DNA of 42,727 nucleotides from Frateuria_A sp035695185 (GCF_035695185.1 NZ_DASSES010000201.1:1-42727); one strand, 5' to 3'; positions 15,424 through 25,044 are shown, numbered from the stretch's first letter. Numbers and translations: made by a program. Notes: generated by a model not told the origin, from the letters alone.

Positions 15424-16776
15424 TCAGGAGGCCCAGGTCAGCCGGGCATGCACCCGGCCGTCACCGAGGTCGAAATGCAGTGCCATGCCCAGTGCCTCGG
15501 CAGCGGCGTGCGCCAGCGCCAGGCCCAGGCCGGCGTGCCCGGCATGCGGCGGCTGCTTGCGCCAGAAGCGCTGTCCGAAACGCGCCAGGTCGGCCGGTTC
15601 CAGGTCGGGCGCGGCGTTGCTTATGTGCAGGGCGCCTGCGTCGAGCTCGACCCGCACCGTGTCGCCGGCCGGGGCGTAGGCGCAGGCGTTGCCGAGCAGG
15701 TTGCCCAGGATGACCTCCAGCAGCGCCGGGTCGGTGTGCAGCCGCGCCGGCGGTTCGCCGGCCACGGCGAGCGAGACGCCGCGGGCACTGGCGTGCGGAC
15801 GCTGGCGCTGGAACTGGCGCTCCAGCCACGGCTTCAGATCCAGCGGCTGGCGTTGCGGTTGCTCCAGGCCCGACTGCAGGCGGGTCAGCAGCAGCAACGC
15901 GGCGACCGTGGCCTCCAGCTCGGCGCCGATCTGGCCGATCTCGCCAAGGATCTGGTTGAGCTCACGACCGCTCGGATAGCGTGCCTCCACCTCGGCCAGC
16001 GCACGCAGTTCGGCCAGCCGCGTACGTGTCTCGTGGGCCAGTCCGCTGGCGAACTGGCGCTCTCGCGCAAGGCTCTCGTCCATGCGTGCCAGCACGTCGT
16101 TGAAGCGCGCCACCAGCGGATCGAGCTCGCGCATGCCGGTGGCCGGCAGCCGTTGGCCCGGTGCGTGGGGACCGATGCCGCGCATGCGCTCGACCAGCGC
16201 GCGCACCGGCTTCAGTCCACGCCGCACGACCAGGGGTACCGCCACCAGCGCGACCAGCAGCGCCAGCGCCGGCCCGAGGGCGAGGATCCAGTCCAGCGTC
16301 GCCAGCAGGCGGTCGAAGGCGCGGCGGTCCTGCATGAACAGCAGGGCACAGTGGCGCGCGGGCGGGCGGATCGCGGAGGGCTCCTGAAAGGCGAACATCA
16401 CCGCACCCAGCCGATCGGGGCCCTGGCGGAGGTTGGCGAAGCGCGGCGTGGCGTCGGCGGATTGCGGCCACCCGGCGGGCACGACCGGCGGTGGCGGCGT
16501 GCTGTGCTGGGGAGGCAGGCCTTCGCATTGCAGCGCATACCAGGCCTGGCCGTTGTCGGCGAGCAACCCGGAGGGCCCCTGTGCCTCGCCGGCGGCCTGC
16601 TCGATTTCCACCACCGTCGTCAGCGCCTGGGCCTGGGTCAGCAGGTTCTCGCGATAGCGCGCTTCCATCGCCTGGTCGATCCGCCAGTCCATCAGCAGCG
16701 CGGCGACGCCCAGCGCCGCCAGACTGATGCCGACCAGCAGCAGGGTGATGCGGGCGGCGAGCGAGGGCGGTTTCAC
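15424..16776 (-). CDS. Two-component sensor histidine kinase
   Basis: The 450-residue membrane kinase has two membrane segments (about 10-30 and 170-190) flanking a periplasmic sensor region rich in Pro and Gln. A HAMP-like segment leads to the H box GLAHETRTRLAELR, the N box ILGNLLGNACAYAP and the glycine box HAGLGLALAHA. The H box departs from the usual HELRTP, and no DxGxG box is visible between the N and glycine boxes; sister kinases ending in FWR commonly lack it too. The GTG start at 16776 overlaps the stop of the response-regulator gene (GTGA), so the two proteins form one system. The signal sensed is unknown. Confidence 0.9.
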   Translation of the reverse strand: MKPPSLAARITLLLVGISLAALGVAALLMDWRIDQAMEARYRENLLTQAQALTTVVEIEQAAGEAQGPSGLLADNGQAWYALQCEGLPPQHSTPPPPVVPAGWPQSADATPRFANLRQGPDRLGAVMFAFQEPSAIRPPARHCALLFMQDRRAFDRLLATLDWILALGPALALLVALVAVPLVVRRGLKPVRALVERMRGIGPHAPGQRLPATGMRELDPLVARFNDVLARMDESLARERQFASGLAHETRTRLAELRALAEVEARYPSGRELNQILGEIGQIGAELEATVAALLLLTRLQSGLEQPQRQPLDLKPWLERQFQRQRPHASARGVSLAVAGEPPARLHTDPALLEVILGNLLGNACAYAPAGDTVRVELDAGALHISNAAPDLEPADLARFGQRFWRKQPPHAGHAGLGLALAHAAAEALGMALHFDLGDGRVHARLTWAS

Positions 16777-17438
16777 GGGATCAGGTAGCCGGCGCCGCGA
16801 CGCGTCTCGATCAGCCCGACCAGCCCGGCCGCATCGAGCTTGCGGCGCAGGCCGAACACCAGCACCTCGACGCTGCGGTCGGAGACCTCGGTGTCGCTGC
16901 CGGCGGTCCGCTCGAGGATTTCCTGGCGCGTGAAGGCGCGCCCGCGATGGCGCAGCAGCAGGCCCAGCACGGCGAATTCGCGCGGGGTCAGGGCAAGCGG
17001 CTGGCCATCCATGGTGGCGCGCTGGGCCAGTGGGTCCCACGCCAGCGGGCCCAGGGTCAGCACTACCGGCTGCGCCTGGAGCGGTCGGCGCGCCAGCGCA
17101 TGCAGGCGGGCGATCAGTTCGTCGAAGGCGAAGGGTTTGACCAGGTAGTCGTCGGCGCCGGCGTTGAGCGCCTCGATGCGGTCGCCGACCTGGTCGCGCG
17201 CGGAAAGCACCAGGACACGGGGGCGTCGCCCGCCGGCAGGCAGGGCGCGCAGCACCCCCAGGCCGTCCAGCCGCGGCAGCATGAGGTCCAGCACTACCAG
17301 GTCGTAGTCGTAGCCGGCCAGGAAGCCCTTCGCTTCGATGCCGTCGGCGGCCGCGTCGACGGTAAAGCCGGCGCCCCGCAGGCCGTGCTGCAGGGTCCCG
17401 CGCAGGCGTTCGGAGTCTTCCACCAGCAGGAGTTTCAT
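16773..17438 (-). CDS. OmpR-family response regulator
   Basis: The 221-residue protein starts MKLLLVEDSERL. Its receiver domain has the acidic pair ED (7-8), the phospho-acceptor Asp in LVVLDLMLPRLDG (about residue 51) and Lys in LVKPF. The C-terminal winged helix shows LTPREFAVLGLLLRHRGRAF and SDRSVEVLVFGLRRKL, then RRGAGYLIP. It is a DNA-binding regulator activated by the kinase downstream. The ATG at 17438 fits the family; the longer frame to 17657 is upstream noise. Target genes are not evident; the neighbouring MscS channel and rng are only positional candidates. Confidence 0.94.
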   Translation of the reverse strand: MKLLLVEDSERLRGTLQHGLRGAGFTVDAAADGIEAKGFLAGYDYDLVVLDLMLPRLDGLGVLRALPAGGRRPRVLVLSARDQVGDRIEALNAGADDYLVKPFAFDELIARLHALARRPLQAQPVVLTLGPLAWDPLAQRATMDGQPLALTPREFAVLGLLLRHRGRAFTRQEILERTAGSDTEVSDRSVEVLVFGLRRKLDAAGLVGLIETRRGAGYLIP

Positions 17439-17536
17439 GCGCGTGGAGTCTAACCAGTCGGGAGCTTGCGGGCCCACCGCCAGCGCAAGCTGGCCGGCGC
17501 CACCCCTGCGCCACCCGCCGCGCGTGCGCTGGCGCA

Positions 17537-17566
17537 TCGACAGTTTCATCGCCCACCCGCTATAAA
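17537..17566 (+). promoter_or_regulatory. Sigma70-type promoter of rng
   Basis: TCGACA (17537-17542, five of six to the -35 consensus) and TATAAA (17561-17566, five of six to the -10) are 18 bp apart. Transcription would start near 17573, leaving a short leader with the GGGGGTGGGT ribosome site before the rng start. Predicted from sequence only. Confidence 0.65.
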
Positions 17567-17589
17567 GACTGCGGTCAATGGGGGTGGGT

Positions 17590-19065
17590 GTGAGCGAAGA
17601 GATCCTGATCAACGTGACGCCCCGTGAAACCCGCGTGGGCGTGGTCGAGAACGGCATGCTGCAGGAGGTCCACGTCGAGCGTGCCTCCCGGCGCGGCTAT
17701 GTGGGCAACGTGTACAAGGGTCGCGTGCAACGGGTGATGCCCGGCATGCAGGCGGTGTTCGTGGAGATCGGGCTGGAGCGCGCGGCGTTCCTGCACGCCT
17801 CGGACATCGTGCGTCCGCCGCTGCCCGAAGGGGCCGAGGCGCACGGCAATGGCCATACGCCCTCGATCAGCGAACTGGTGCACGAGGGCCAGGAGATCGT
17901 GGTGCAGGTGGTCAAGGATCCGATCGGCACCAAGGGCGCACGGCTGTCCACCCACCTGTCGATCCCCTCGCGTTACCTGGTGTTGCTGCCGCATGCCCGC
18001 ACGCTGGGTATCTCCGCTCGCATCGAGGACGAGGAGGAGCGCGCCCGCCTGAAGGAGGTGCTGGGCGGCCTGATCGGCGAGGACAACCGCCTGGGCTATA
18101 TCGTGCGCACCAACGCCGAGGGGCAGTCGGCCGAGTCGCTGGCCTTCGACGTGACCTACCTCAGCAAGGTCTGGCGCGTGGTGCAGGAGAACATCGCCAA
18201 GGCGCGGGTGGGCGAGCGCGTCTACGAGGAGCTTTCGCTGCCGCTGCGCAGCTTGCGCGACATGCTCACCGACGACATCGAGAAGGTGCGCGTCGACTCG
18301 CGCGAGACGCACGAGAAGGTGGTCAAGTTCGTGCACAAGTTCATGCCGAGCCTGGACGACCGCATCGAGCACTACAGCGGCGAGCGACCGATCTTCGACC
18401 TCTATGGGGTGGAGGACGAGATCCAGCGCGCGATGAAGAAGGAGGTACCGCTGAAGTCCGGTGGCTACCTGATCGTCGACCAGACCGAGGCGATGACGAC
18501 GATCGACGTCAACACCGGCGGCTACCTCGGTACCCGCAACCTGGAAGAGACCGTCTACCGCACCAACCTGGAGGCGGCGCAGGCGGCGGCGCGCCAGCTG
18601 CGCCTGCGCAACCTGGGCGGGATCATCATCATCGACTTCATCGACATGAACGACGAGGAGCACCGCCGCCAGGTCATCCGCATGCTCGAGAAGGGCCTCG
18701 CGCGCGACCACGCCAAGACTACGGTCTACCCGATGTCCGCGCTGGGGCTGGTGGAGATGACCCGCAAGCGCACCACCGAGAGCCTGGAGCGCCAGCTGTG
18801 CGAGCCGTGCCCGGCCTGCGGCGGGCGCGGCACGGTCAAGACCGCCGAGACGGTGACCTATGAGATCTTCCGCGAGATCACCCGCGCCGTGCGCCAGTTC
18901 AATGCCGAGAAGCTGCTGGTGATGGCCAGCCCCAAGGTGGTGTCGCGGATCCTGGAGGAAGAGTCCGCCGCGGTGGCCGAACTGGAGGAATTCATCTCCA
19001 AGAGCATACGCTTCCAGTCGGAAGAGCATTATTCGCAGGAACAATTCGATGTGGTTTTGCTGTAA
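17590..19065 (+). CDS. rng: Ribonuclease G
   Basis: RNase G is an endoribonuclease of the RNase E family that trims the 5' end of 16S rRNA and degrades some mRNAs. From the GTG at 17590 it has 491 residues, close to the E. coli 489, and starts SEEILINVTPRETRV. The preceding GGGGGTGGGT acts as ribosome site; an ATG at 17578 in the same frame is the alternative. The S1 domain begins near GYVGNVYKGRVQRVMPGM. The catalytic region has TTIDVNTGGYLG and IIIDFIDM, and the zinc-link motif is CEPCPACGGRG. The gene precedes yhdP and tldD, a conserved gammaproteobacterial block. Confidence 0.95.
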   Translation: MSEEILINVTPRETRVGVVENGMLQEVHVERASRRGYVGNVYKGRVQRVMPGMQAVFVEIGLERAAFLHASDIVRPPLPEGAEAHGNGHTPSISELVHEGQEIVVQVVKDPIGTKGARLSTHLSIPSRYLVLLPHARTLGISARIEDEEERARLKEVLGGLIGEDNRLGYIVRTNAEGQSAESLAFDVTYLSKVWRVVQENIAKARVGERVYEELSLPLRSLRDMLTDDIEKVRVDSRETHEKVVKFVHKFMPSLDDRIEHYSGERPIFDLYGVEDEIQRAMKKEVPLKSGGYLIVDQTEAMTTIDVNTGGYLGTRNLEETVYRTNLEAAQAAARQLRLRNLGGIIIIDFIDMNDEEHRRQVIRMLEKGLARDHAKTTVYPMSALGLVEMTRKRTTESLERQLCEPCPACGGRGTVKTAETVTYEIFREITRAVRQFNAEKLLVMASPKVVSRILEEESAAVAELEEFISKSIRFQSEEHYSQEQFDVVLL

Positions 19066-19104
19066 GCGAAGGATTGCCCGCCACACCGGCCGGGACTGGA
19101 CGAG

Positions 19105-22100
19105 GTGAACGCGCGCTGGCGACAGCGCCTGCATCTGGTACTGCGCGCCCTGGGCTGGGGCGCGGGCATTGCGGTGGTCGCCCTGGCCGTGCTGGTGGCG
19201 CTGGCGCAGCTGTTGCTGCCGCTGTTGGCGCGCAACCCGCAATGGGTCGCCGTGCAATTGAGCCAGCGCTTGCACCGCCCCGTGAGCTTCGCCTCGATGC
19301 AGGGCCATTGGCGCGGTTCGGGACCGCTGTTCGTGATGCGCGAGGTTACCGTCGGTCCCGGCCCCGGCGGCGGCAGCCCGCTGCACCTGCCCGAGGCGGA
19401 GCTGAAGATCGACTTCGGCAGCTGGCTGTTCCCCTCGCGGCACATGCTCGACCTGCGAGCGCGCGGGTTGGAGCTCGACCTGGGACACGATGCGCAGGGG
19501 CGCTGGCACGTCAACGGCATTGGCGGCCCCGGGGGCGGTGCGCGCCAGGACTTCTCGATGGGCCCGGTGTCGCTTGGCGTGTGGCTGCGCGATCTGCGGC
19601 TGGTCGTCACCGACCAGGCCAGCGGGCGTCGCTACACCGTGCTCGCCGACCAGCTGCGGCTCAGCCGACAGGGCGACCAGGTGCGATTCGGCGTGGCACT
19701 GCAGCGCGAGGGAGCGAGCGGGCAGTGGCGTGGCGCCGGCAGCTTCCGCGAGGACGGCAGCGAAGGGCGCTTGTGGCTGGCCGGCGACCGGCTGGACCTG
19801 CGCACGCTGCTCGGCGACGTGGCAATGGACGGCTATGCGGCCAAGGGCGGCACCGGCAGCATCGCCGCCTGGCTGGACTGGAAAGACCGCCAGGTCGTCC
19901 GTACCACCCTGCGGCTGGACCTGGCCAACCTCGCCATCGAGGGCCCCGCCGGAACGGTACACGTCCCGGCCCTGCGGGGCCTGGCCGGCATCGGCCGGCG
20001 CGGCGACGGGTACGAGCTGCGCTATGCGGCCGACCAGGGCGGTGGGCTGGCGTTGGCGCTGCATCCGTCGGACGGCACGCTCCGCGTGGGGCTGGCGGCA
20101 CGTGACCTCGACCTCGCACCGCTGCTGCCATGGCTGGCACTCAAGCCCGGCATCGACCCTTCGCTTGGTGCCTGGCTGGGGAGCGGACATCCGCACGCCG
20201 TGCTCAAACAGGCCGTGCTCCAGTGGTCGCGGGCTGCTGGCGTGCAACGCCTGCAGGCGGTCTTCGTCGACGCCGGCATCGACGCGGTCGGCAAGCTGCC
20301 TGGCATCAGCCGCCTCGGCGGCACGCTGCGCGGCGATGCGGAAGGCTTCGCGCTGCAACTGCCGGGGCAGGCCACCGTGGTGGACCTCACCCCGCGTTTC
20401 CGCAAGCCGTTCGTGCTGCCGCGCCTGGCCGGGACCGTGGCGGCCTGGCACGCGGACGGGGCATGGCGGATCGGCGTCGACCCGCTGGTGTTCCAGGGCC
20501 AGGGTTTCGGCGGCAGCGCGCGTGGCACCGTGGCGCTGCCCGATGGCGGCGGACGCCCCTTCCTCGACCTCTATGCCCACGTCGACCGTGCCGAGGTGCC
20601 CGCCGCCAAGCTGTTCTGGCCGGTCGGATCGATGTCGCCGACGACGATCGAGTGGCTGGACCGGGCCCTGGTCGCGGGTACCGTGGACGAGGGTGACCTG
20701 GTGGTACGCGGCAGCCTGGCGGACTGGCCTTTCCGTCACAACGAAGGTCGCTTCGAGGCGCACGCAAAGATCAGCGGCCTTGCCTTCGATTACGGCGCGG
20801 ACTGGCCACAGGCGAAGGGGCTCGCGGTGGAGGCCAGCTTCGTCGGCAACGGCATGCTGGCCGAGGCCCAGGGCGGCGAGTCGCTGGGCCTCAAGCTCGA
20901 TCGCGCGGTCGCGCTGATCCCGGATTTCGGCGAGGCGCTGCTCGATCTCAACGTGCAGGGCAGCGGCAGCGGTGCCAATCTGCTGAAGTTCGTGCGGCAA
21001 AGCCCGATCGCCCGCCACGAGGCCGACACGCTCGCCAAGCTGCGACTCGGCGGCACCGGCACGTTCGCCTTCCACCTGTCGCTGCCGTTCAAGGACGTCG
21101 CGGCGCTGCAGCTGGACGGCAGCGCCCAGCTGGCAGGCGTGGACATGGACGCGCCGGAGTGGAAGCTGGCGCTGGGCAACCTGAGCGGGCCGGTCAGCTT
21201 CGATGCCCACGGCCTGCATGCCGGCCCGCTCGCCGGCAGCTTTCGTGGCCAGCCCTCGTCGCTGGATCTGGCGATCGGGGATGCCACCGGACGGCCCGAC
21301 ACGGTGCTTGCGGCGCAGCTGCAGGGCCGCTACGCCTTCGACGAACTGGTGCAGGGCTATCCGCAGCTGGAATGGCTGGGCAAGGCCGCCACGGGGCGCA
21401 GCGACTACACGCTCGGCTTCGACATTACCCACGGCAGCGGCCCGGCGCTGGTGCAGACGCTCAGCGCCGACAGCACCCTCGCCGGCACCGCGCTGGCCCT
21501 GCCGGTGCCGCTCGCCAAGCCCGCCGATACCGCGTTGCCGCTGCACCTCGACCTCGGCCTGCCGGTGGACGGGGCCCGCCTGGAGGTGGCGCTGGGCGAC
21601 GTGATGCGCGCGCGTTTCCGGCTGCCGGCCGGCGATGCCCGGCCGCTGGCCGCGACCATCGCCTTCGGCACCGCCATGCCCGACACCCTGCCGGACCAGG
21701 GGCTGCGCATCCGCGGCCATGCCGCGTCGCTCGACGTGTCCGGCTGGGTGCAGCACGCGGTCGCCGGTAGCGGCGACGGCGGACCGGGGCTGGAGAGCAT
21801 CGACACGCAGGCTGACCGTGCGCTGGTGTTCGAGCACGATTTCCCTGACATGCACATCAGGGCGGTCCCGAAGGCCGACGGGCTGGCCATCGATGTGGAC
21901 AGCCCCGCCATGGCTGGCCACGTGGACGTGCCGGGCGCCGATCTGCGCAAGCGCGGCATCACCGCACGCCTGCAGCGGTTGTACTGGCCGCAGGCGGCGC
22001 CGCCGGCCACCCAGGCCGGGGCCGGGAAGGCTGCGACCGCCGCACCCGCGCAGCCGCCGGCCGCCGCGGCAGAAGCCGGGCCCGCGGAGACCGCCGATCC

Positions 22101-22995
22101 CGCAGCCACCGGCATCGAGCCGGCTTCGCTGCCACCCTTCCACCTGTGGATCGGCGACATGCGCCTGGGTACCGCCAGGCTGGGCGAGGCACGGCTGGAA
22201 ACCTGGCCGACCGCGCAGGGCATGCACATCGACCAGCTGCGTGCGCTGTCCAAAAGCGTGCAGCTCAATGCCGGCGGGGACTGGAACGGCACGGCGCGGG
22301 CCAGCTTCACGCACATGCGCATCGATTTCGCCGCGCAGAACCTGGGCAGCATGCTCAACGCATTCGGTTACGAGGGCCTGTTCAACGGTGGCAAGACCCA
22401 CGCGGTCCTGGACGCGCGCTGGCCCGGGGCGCCGACCTCCTTCGCGCTGGCCAACATGGACGGCACGCTGGCCATCGACGTGAGCCACGGCCGCATTCCA
22501 GAGGTGGCGCCCGGCGTCGGGCGCCTGTTCGGCCTGGTCTCCGTGGCCGAGCTGCCACGGCGACTCACGCTCGACTTCGGCGACGTGTTCGGCAAGGGCC
22601 TGGCGTTCGACTCGATCAAGGGCGACTTCCGTTTCGCCGGCGGCAACGCCAGCACCGACAACCTGAAAATGCGTGGCCCCGCCGCCGACATCGATATCCA
22701 CGGGCGCACCGGCCTGCGTGCACGCGACTACGACCAGCAGGTCTACGTGGTGCCGCATGTAGGCAACAGCCTGCCGGTAGTCGGCGCGGTCGTCGCCGGG
22801 CCGGTCGGCGCGGCTGCCGGCTTTGCCGTGCAGGGGCTGCTCGGCAAGGGCCTGAACAAGGCCGCGAGCGCGCGCTACCACGTCACCGGCAGCTGGGAGA
22901 AACCGGTGTTCACGCTGGTCGAGAAGCACGAGGCGCAGTCCGCGCCGGCCACTCCCTCATCCGCGCCCGCACCAGCGACGAGCGCCGGGCACTAG
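19105..22995 (+). CDS. yhdP: YhdP family AsmA-like envelope protein
   Basis: The 1296-residue protein matches YhdP (E. coli about 1266). An N-terminal membrane anchor (about 12-38) precedes a very long periplasmic part made of AsmA/TamB-like beta strands. YhdP, TamB and YdbH are thought to bridge the inner and outer membranes and move phospholipids outward. Recognisable regions are the start PQWVAVQLSQRLHRPVSFAS and the C-terminal stretch GRLFGLVSVAELPRRLTLDF. An Ala/Pro-rich low-complexity insert at about 962-1005 looks like a flexible linker. The GTG start at 19105 follows a GACGAG ribosome site, 39 bp after rng. Confidence 0.93.
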   Translation: MNARWRQRLHLVLRALGWGAGIAVVALAVLVALAQLLLPLLARNPQWVAVQLSQRLHRPVSFASMQGHWRGSGPLFVMREVTVGPGPGGGSPLHLPEAELKIDFGSWLFPSRHMLDLRARGLELDLGHDAQGRWHVNGIGGPGGGARQDFSMGPVSLGVWLRDLRLVVTDQASGRRYTVLADQLRLSRQGDQVRFGVALQREGASGQWRGAGSFREDGSEGRLWLAGDRLDLRTLLGDVAMDGYAAKGGTGSIAAWLDWKDRQVVRTTLRLDLANLAIEGPAGTVHVPALRGLAGIGRRGDGYELRYAADQGGGLALALHPSDGTLRVGLAARDLDLAPLLPWLALKPGIDPSLGAWLGSGHPHAVLKQAVLQWSRAAGVQRLQAVFVDAGIDAVGKLPGISRLGGTLRGDAEGFALQLPGQATVVDLTPRFRKPFVLPRLAGTVAAWHADGAWRIGVDPLVFQGQGFGGSARGTVALPDGGGRPFLDLYAHVDRAEVPAAKLFWPVGSMSPTTIEWLDRALVAGTVDEGDLVVRGSLADWPFRHNEGRFEAHAKISGLAFDYGADWPQAKGLAVEASFVGNGMLAEAQGGESLGLKLDRAVALIPDFGEALLDLNVQGSGSGANLLKFVRQSPIARHEADTLAKLRLGGTGTFAFHLSLPFKDVAALQLDGSAQLAGVDMDAPEWKLALGNLSGPVSFDAHGLHAGPLAGSFRGQPSSLDLAIGDATGRPDTVLAAQLQGRYAFDELVQGYPQLEWLGKAATGRSDYTLGFDITHGSGPALVQTLSADSTLAGTALALPVPLAKPADTALPLHLDLGLPVDGARLEVALGDVMRARFRLPAGDARPLAATIAFGTAMPDTLPDQGLRIRGHAASLDVSGWVQHAVAGSGDGGPGLESIDTQADRALVFEHDFPDMHIRAVPKADGLAIDVDSPAMAGHVDVPGADLRKRGITARLQRLYWPQAAPPATQAGAGKAATAAPAQPPAAAAEAGPAETADPAATGIEPASLPPFHLWIGDMRLGTARLGEARLETWPTAQGMHIDQLRALSKSVQLNAGGDWNGTARASFTHMRIDFAAQNLGSMLNAFGYEGLFNGGKTHAVLDARWPGAPTSFALANMDGTLAIDVSHGRIPEVAPGVGRLFGLVSVAELPRRLTLDFGDVFGKGLAFDSIKGDFRFAGGNASTDNLKMRGPAADIDIHGRTGLRARDYDQQVYVVPHVGNSLPVVGAVVAGPVGAAAGFAVQGLLGKGLNKAASARYHVTGSWEKPVFTLVEKHEAQSAPATPSSAPAPATSAGH

Positions 22996-23011
22996 CGGTC
23001 CGCTGAAGTCC

Positions 23012-23038
23012 GTCCGGCCGGCTTTTAAAGCTCCGGAC
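23012..23038 (+). other. Inverted repeat between yhdP and tldD
   Basis: GTCCGG (23012-23017) pairs with CCGGAC (23033-23038), with an inner GCTT/AAGC pairing, in the 91-bp gap. No T run follows, so it is at most a weak terminator or an RNA processing site. Confidence 0.35.
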
Positions 23039-23086
23039 CGGCCCCATGTGGGATAGTCACCCCTTTCGCCCCAAGGTTCCCGCTCC

Positions 23087-24526
23087 ATGGATTCCCTGAT
23101 CGCCCACGTCGAGAACAAGCTGCTGGTCCCCGGTGGCCTGGCCACCACCGACCTCGAGCGCGTGTTCACGCAGTTGATGGGGCCCGGCATCGACGCGGCG
23201 GACCTGTATTTCCAGCACTCGCGCAGCGAGTCCTGGCTGCTGGAGGAGGGCATCGTCAAGGACGGCAGCCATTCCATCGAACAGGGCGTGGGCGTGCGTG
23301 CCATCAGCGGCGAGAAGACCGGCTTCGCCTACTCCGACGAGATCGTGCTGCCGCAGCTGCTGGAGGCTTCGAAGGCCGCGCGGGCGATCGCCCAGGGCGG
23401 GCAGGGCGCCGGCAAGCCGCTGGCGCTCAACGGCGCGCGCCAGCTCTACCCGGCGCTGGATCCGGTCGAGAGCCTGCCCAACGCAGACAAGATCGCGCTG
23501 CTGCGCGAGGTGGACGCGTACGCGCGCTCGCGTGACCCGCGCGTCCAGCAGGTGATCGTCAGCCTGGCCTCGACCATGGACACGGTGCTGGTGGCCGGTG
23601 CCGATGGGACGCTGGCGGCCGACGTGCGGCCGCTGGTGCGGCTGAACGTGCAGGTCATCGCCGAGGCGGGCGGCCGGCGCGAGCAGGGCAGCGCCGGTGG
23701 CGGCGGTCGCTATGGCTACCGCGAGTTGATCGAGAACGGCCGCGCGCTGGCCTTCGCCGAGGAGGCGGTGCGCCAGGCGCTGGTCAATCTCGATTCGATC
23801 GACGCCCCGGCGGGGCAGATGACCGTGGTGCTCGGCCCCGGCTGGCCGGGCGTGCTGCTGCATGAAGCGATCGGCCATGGCCTGGAGGGCGACTTCAACC
23901 GCAAGGGAAGCTCCGCCTTCGCCGGGCGCCTCGGCCAGCGCGTGGCCGCCCCCGGCGTCACCGTGGTCGACGACGGTACCCTGCCCAACCGTCGCGGTTC
24001 GCTCAGCGTGGACGACGAAGGCACGCCGACCGAATGCACCACGCTGATTGAGGACGGCATCCTCACCGGCTACATGCAGGACAAGTTGAACGCGCGCCTG
24101 ATGGGCATGAAGCCGACCGGCAACGGCCGCCGCGAATCGTTCGCCCAACTGCCGATGCCGCGCATGACCAATACCTACATGCGCGCCGGTTCGCACGACC
24201 CGGCCGAGATCATCGCCTCGGTCAAGCGCGGCCTCTACGCGGTCAACTTCGGAGGCGGCCAGGTCGACATCACCAGCGGCAAGTTCGTGTTCTCCGCCAG
24301 CGAGGCCTATCTGATCGAGGACGGCAAGCTCACCGCCCCGGTCAAGGGCGCCACGCTGATCGGCTCGGGCCCGGAGGTGCTTACCCGCGTGTCCATGATC
24401 GGCAACGATCTCAAGCTCGACGAGGGCATCGGTGTGTGCGGCAAGGATGGCCAGAGCGTGCCGGTCGGCGTGGGCCAGCCGACGCTGAAGATCGATGGCA
24501 TGACGGTCGGCGGCACGGCTGCGTGA
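23087..24526 (+). CDS. tldD: Metalloprotease TldD
   Basis: The 479-residue protein carries the TldD zinc-site motif HEAIGHGLEGD, and the flanking NRKGSSAFAGRLGQ and GTPTECTTLIEDG regions also match. TldD acts with TldE (PmbA) to degrade unfolded peptides, including modified peptides such as microcin B17 precursor and the antitoxin CcdA. The partner gene is not in this window. The gene ends the rng-yhdP-tldD block; a structured intergenic stretch follows, then a convergent H-NS-type gene. Confidence 0.96.
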   Translation: MDSLIAHVENKLLVPGGLATTDLERVFTQLMGPGIDAADLYFQHSRSESWLLEEGIVKDGSHSIEQGVGVRAISGEKTGFAYSDEIVLPQLLEASKAARAIAQGGQGAGKPLALNGARQLYPALDPVESLPNADKIALLREVDAYARSRDPRVQQVIVSLASTMDTVLVAGADGTLAADVRPLVRLNVQVIAEAGGRREQGSAGGGGRYGYRELIENGRALAFAEEAVRQALVNLDSIDAPAGQMTVVLGPGWPGVLLHEAIGHGLEGDFNRKGSSAFAGRLGQRVAAPGVTVVDDGTLPNRRGSLSVDDEGTPTECTTLIEDGILTGYMQDKLNARLMGMKPTGNGRRESFAQLPMPRMTNTYMRAGSHDPAEIIASVKRGLYAVNFGGGQVDITSGKFVFSASEAYLIEDGKLTAPVKGATLIGSGPEVLTRVSMIGNDLKLDEGIGVCGKDGQSVPVGVGQPTLKIDGMTVGGTAA

Positions 24527-24540
24527 GGCCGGCACCGTCC

Positions 24541-24601
24541 GCGAGGGACTGCCTGCCTTCCCCGTAGCCTTCGGGGCAGCGCCTGAGTCGGGGTCCCTCG
24601 C
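24541..24601 (+). other. Long-range hairpin after tldD
   Basis: GCGAGGGAC (24541-24549) is the exact complement of GTCCCTCGC (24593-24601), and an inner CCCCG/CGGGG hairpin lies between them. It starts 14 nt after the tldD stop. It may end or protect the tldD transcript; there is no T run. Confidence 0.4.
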
Positions 24602-24667
24602 TTGGCCTCGCCCTTGGCGGTATTGCACCTTCACCGCCGCTGCTCCAGAGGCCGACGGCCAACCTAC

Positions 24668-24698
24668 AAAAAAAAGACACCGGCACGAGGCCGGTGTC
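24668..24698 (-). terminator. Intrinsic terminator of the H-NS-type gene
   Basis: Read on the minus strand, a perfect 9-bp stem (GACACCGGC / GCCGGTGTC, loop CTCGT) is followed by eight T residues (the A run at 24668-24675). It lies 25 bp after the stop of the H-NS family gene. Confidence 0.92.
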
Positions 24699-24723
24699 CT
24701 TGCATCTCACGGCAATCGATCGG

Positions 24724-25044
24724 TCAGATCGCCAGATCCTTTTCCTTCTTGCCGGCCTTCAGCGCGTCGTTGAACCAGCGCGGACGCTTGCCGCGGCCGG
24801 ACCACGTCTGTTCCGGATTGGCCGGATTGCGGTACTTCGGCGCCACGGTGCCGGTGCTGCGACGAGCCTTGCGGGTGCCGCCGAAGATATCTTCCATGGC
24901 GTAGCCCTCGGCCTTGACCATGGCATGGATTTTCTCGCGCAGCTTGGCGACCTTCTCCTTGCGCAGCTCGTTCTGGCGCGCCTGCGCCTTGGTGATCAGT
25001 TCATTGAGCTGGTTGTGATTGAGGTTCTTGATGTCGACTGCCAT
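24724..25044 (-). CDS. H-NS family nucleoid-associated protein
   Basis: The 106-residue protein has an N-terminal coiled-coil oligomerisation part (about 1-55, rich in Lys, Glu and Gln). Its C-terminal DNA-binding domain reads KYRNPANPEQTWSGRGKRPR, with the SGRGKRP loop in the place of the AT-hook-like Q/RGR motif of H-NS. Such proteins bind AT-rich or curved DNA and silence genes. It belongs to the short H-NS type found in xanthomonads and beta-proteobacteria. It has its own terminator and an AT-richer upstream region (25140-25240), fitting autoregulation, though that is inference. Confidence 0.92.
   Translation of the reverse strand: MAVDIKNLNHNQLNELITKAQARQNELRKEKVAKLREKIHAMVKAEGYAMEDIFGGTRKARRSTGTVAPKYRNPANPEQTWSGRGKRPRWFNDALKAGKKEKDLAI

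Noticed and set aside
17575..22929. Open frame of 1784 codons on the minus strand opposite rng and yhdP
   Set aside because: It is the mirror of two well-supported genes. GC-rich codon use removes stop codons from the opposite frame; its translation is rich in His, Gln and Arg with no domain.
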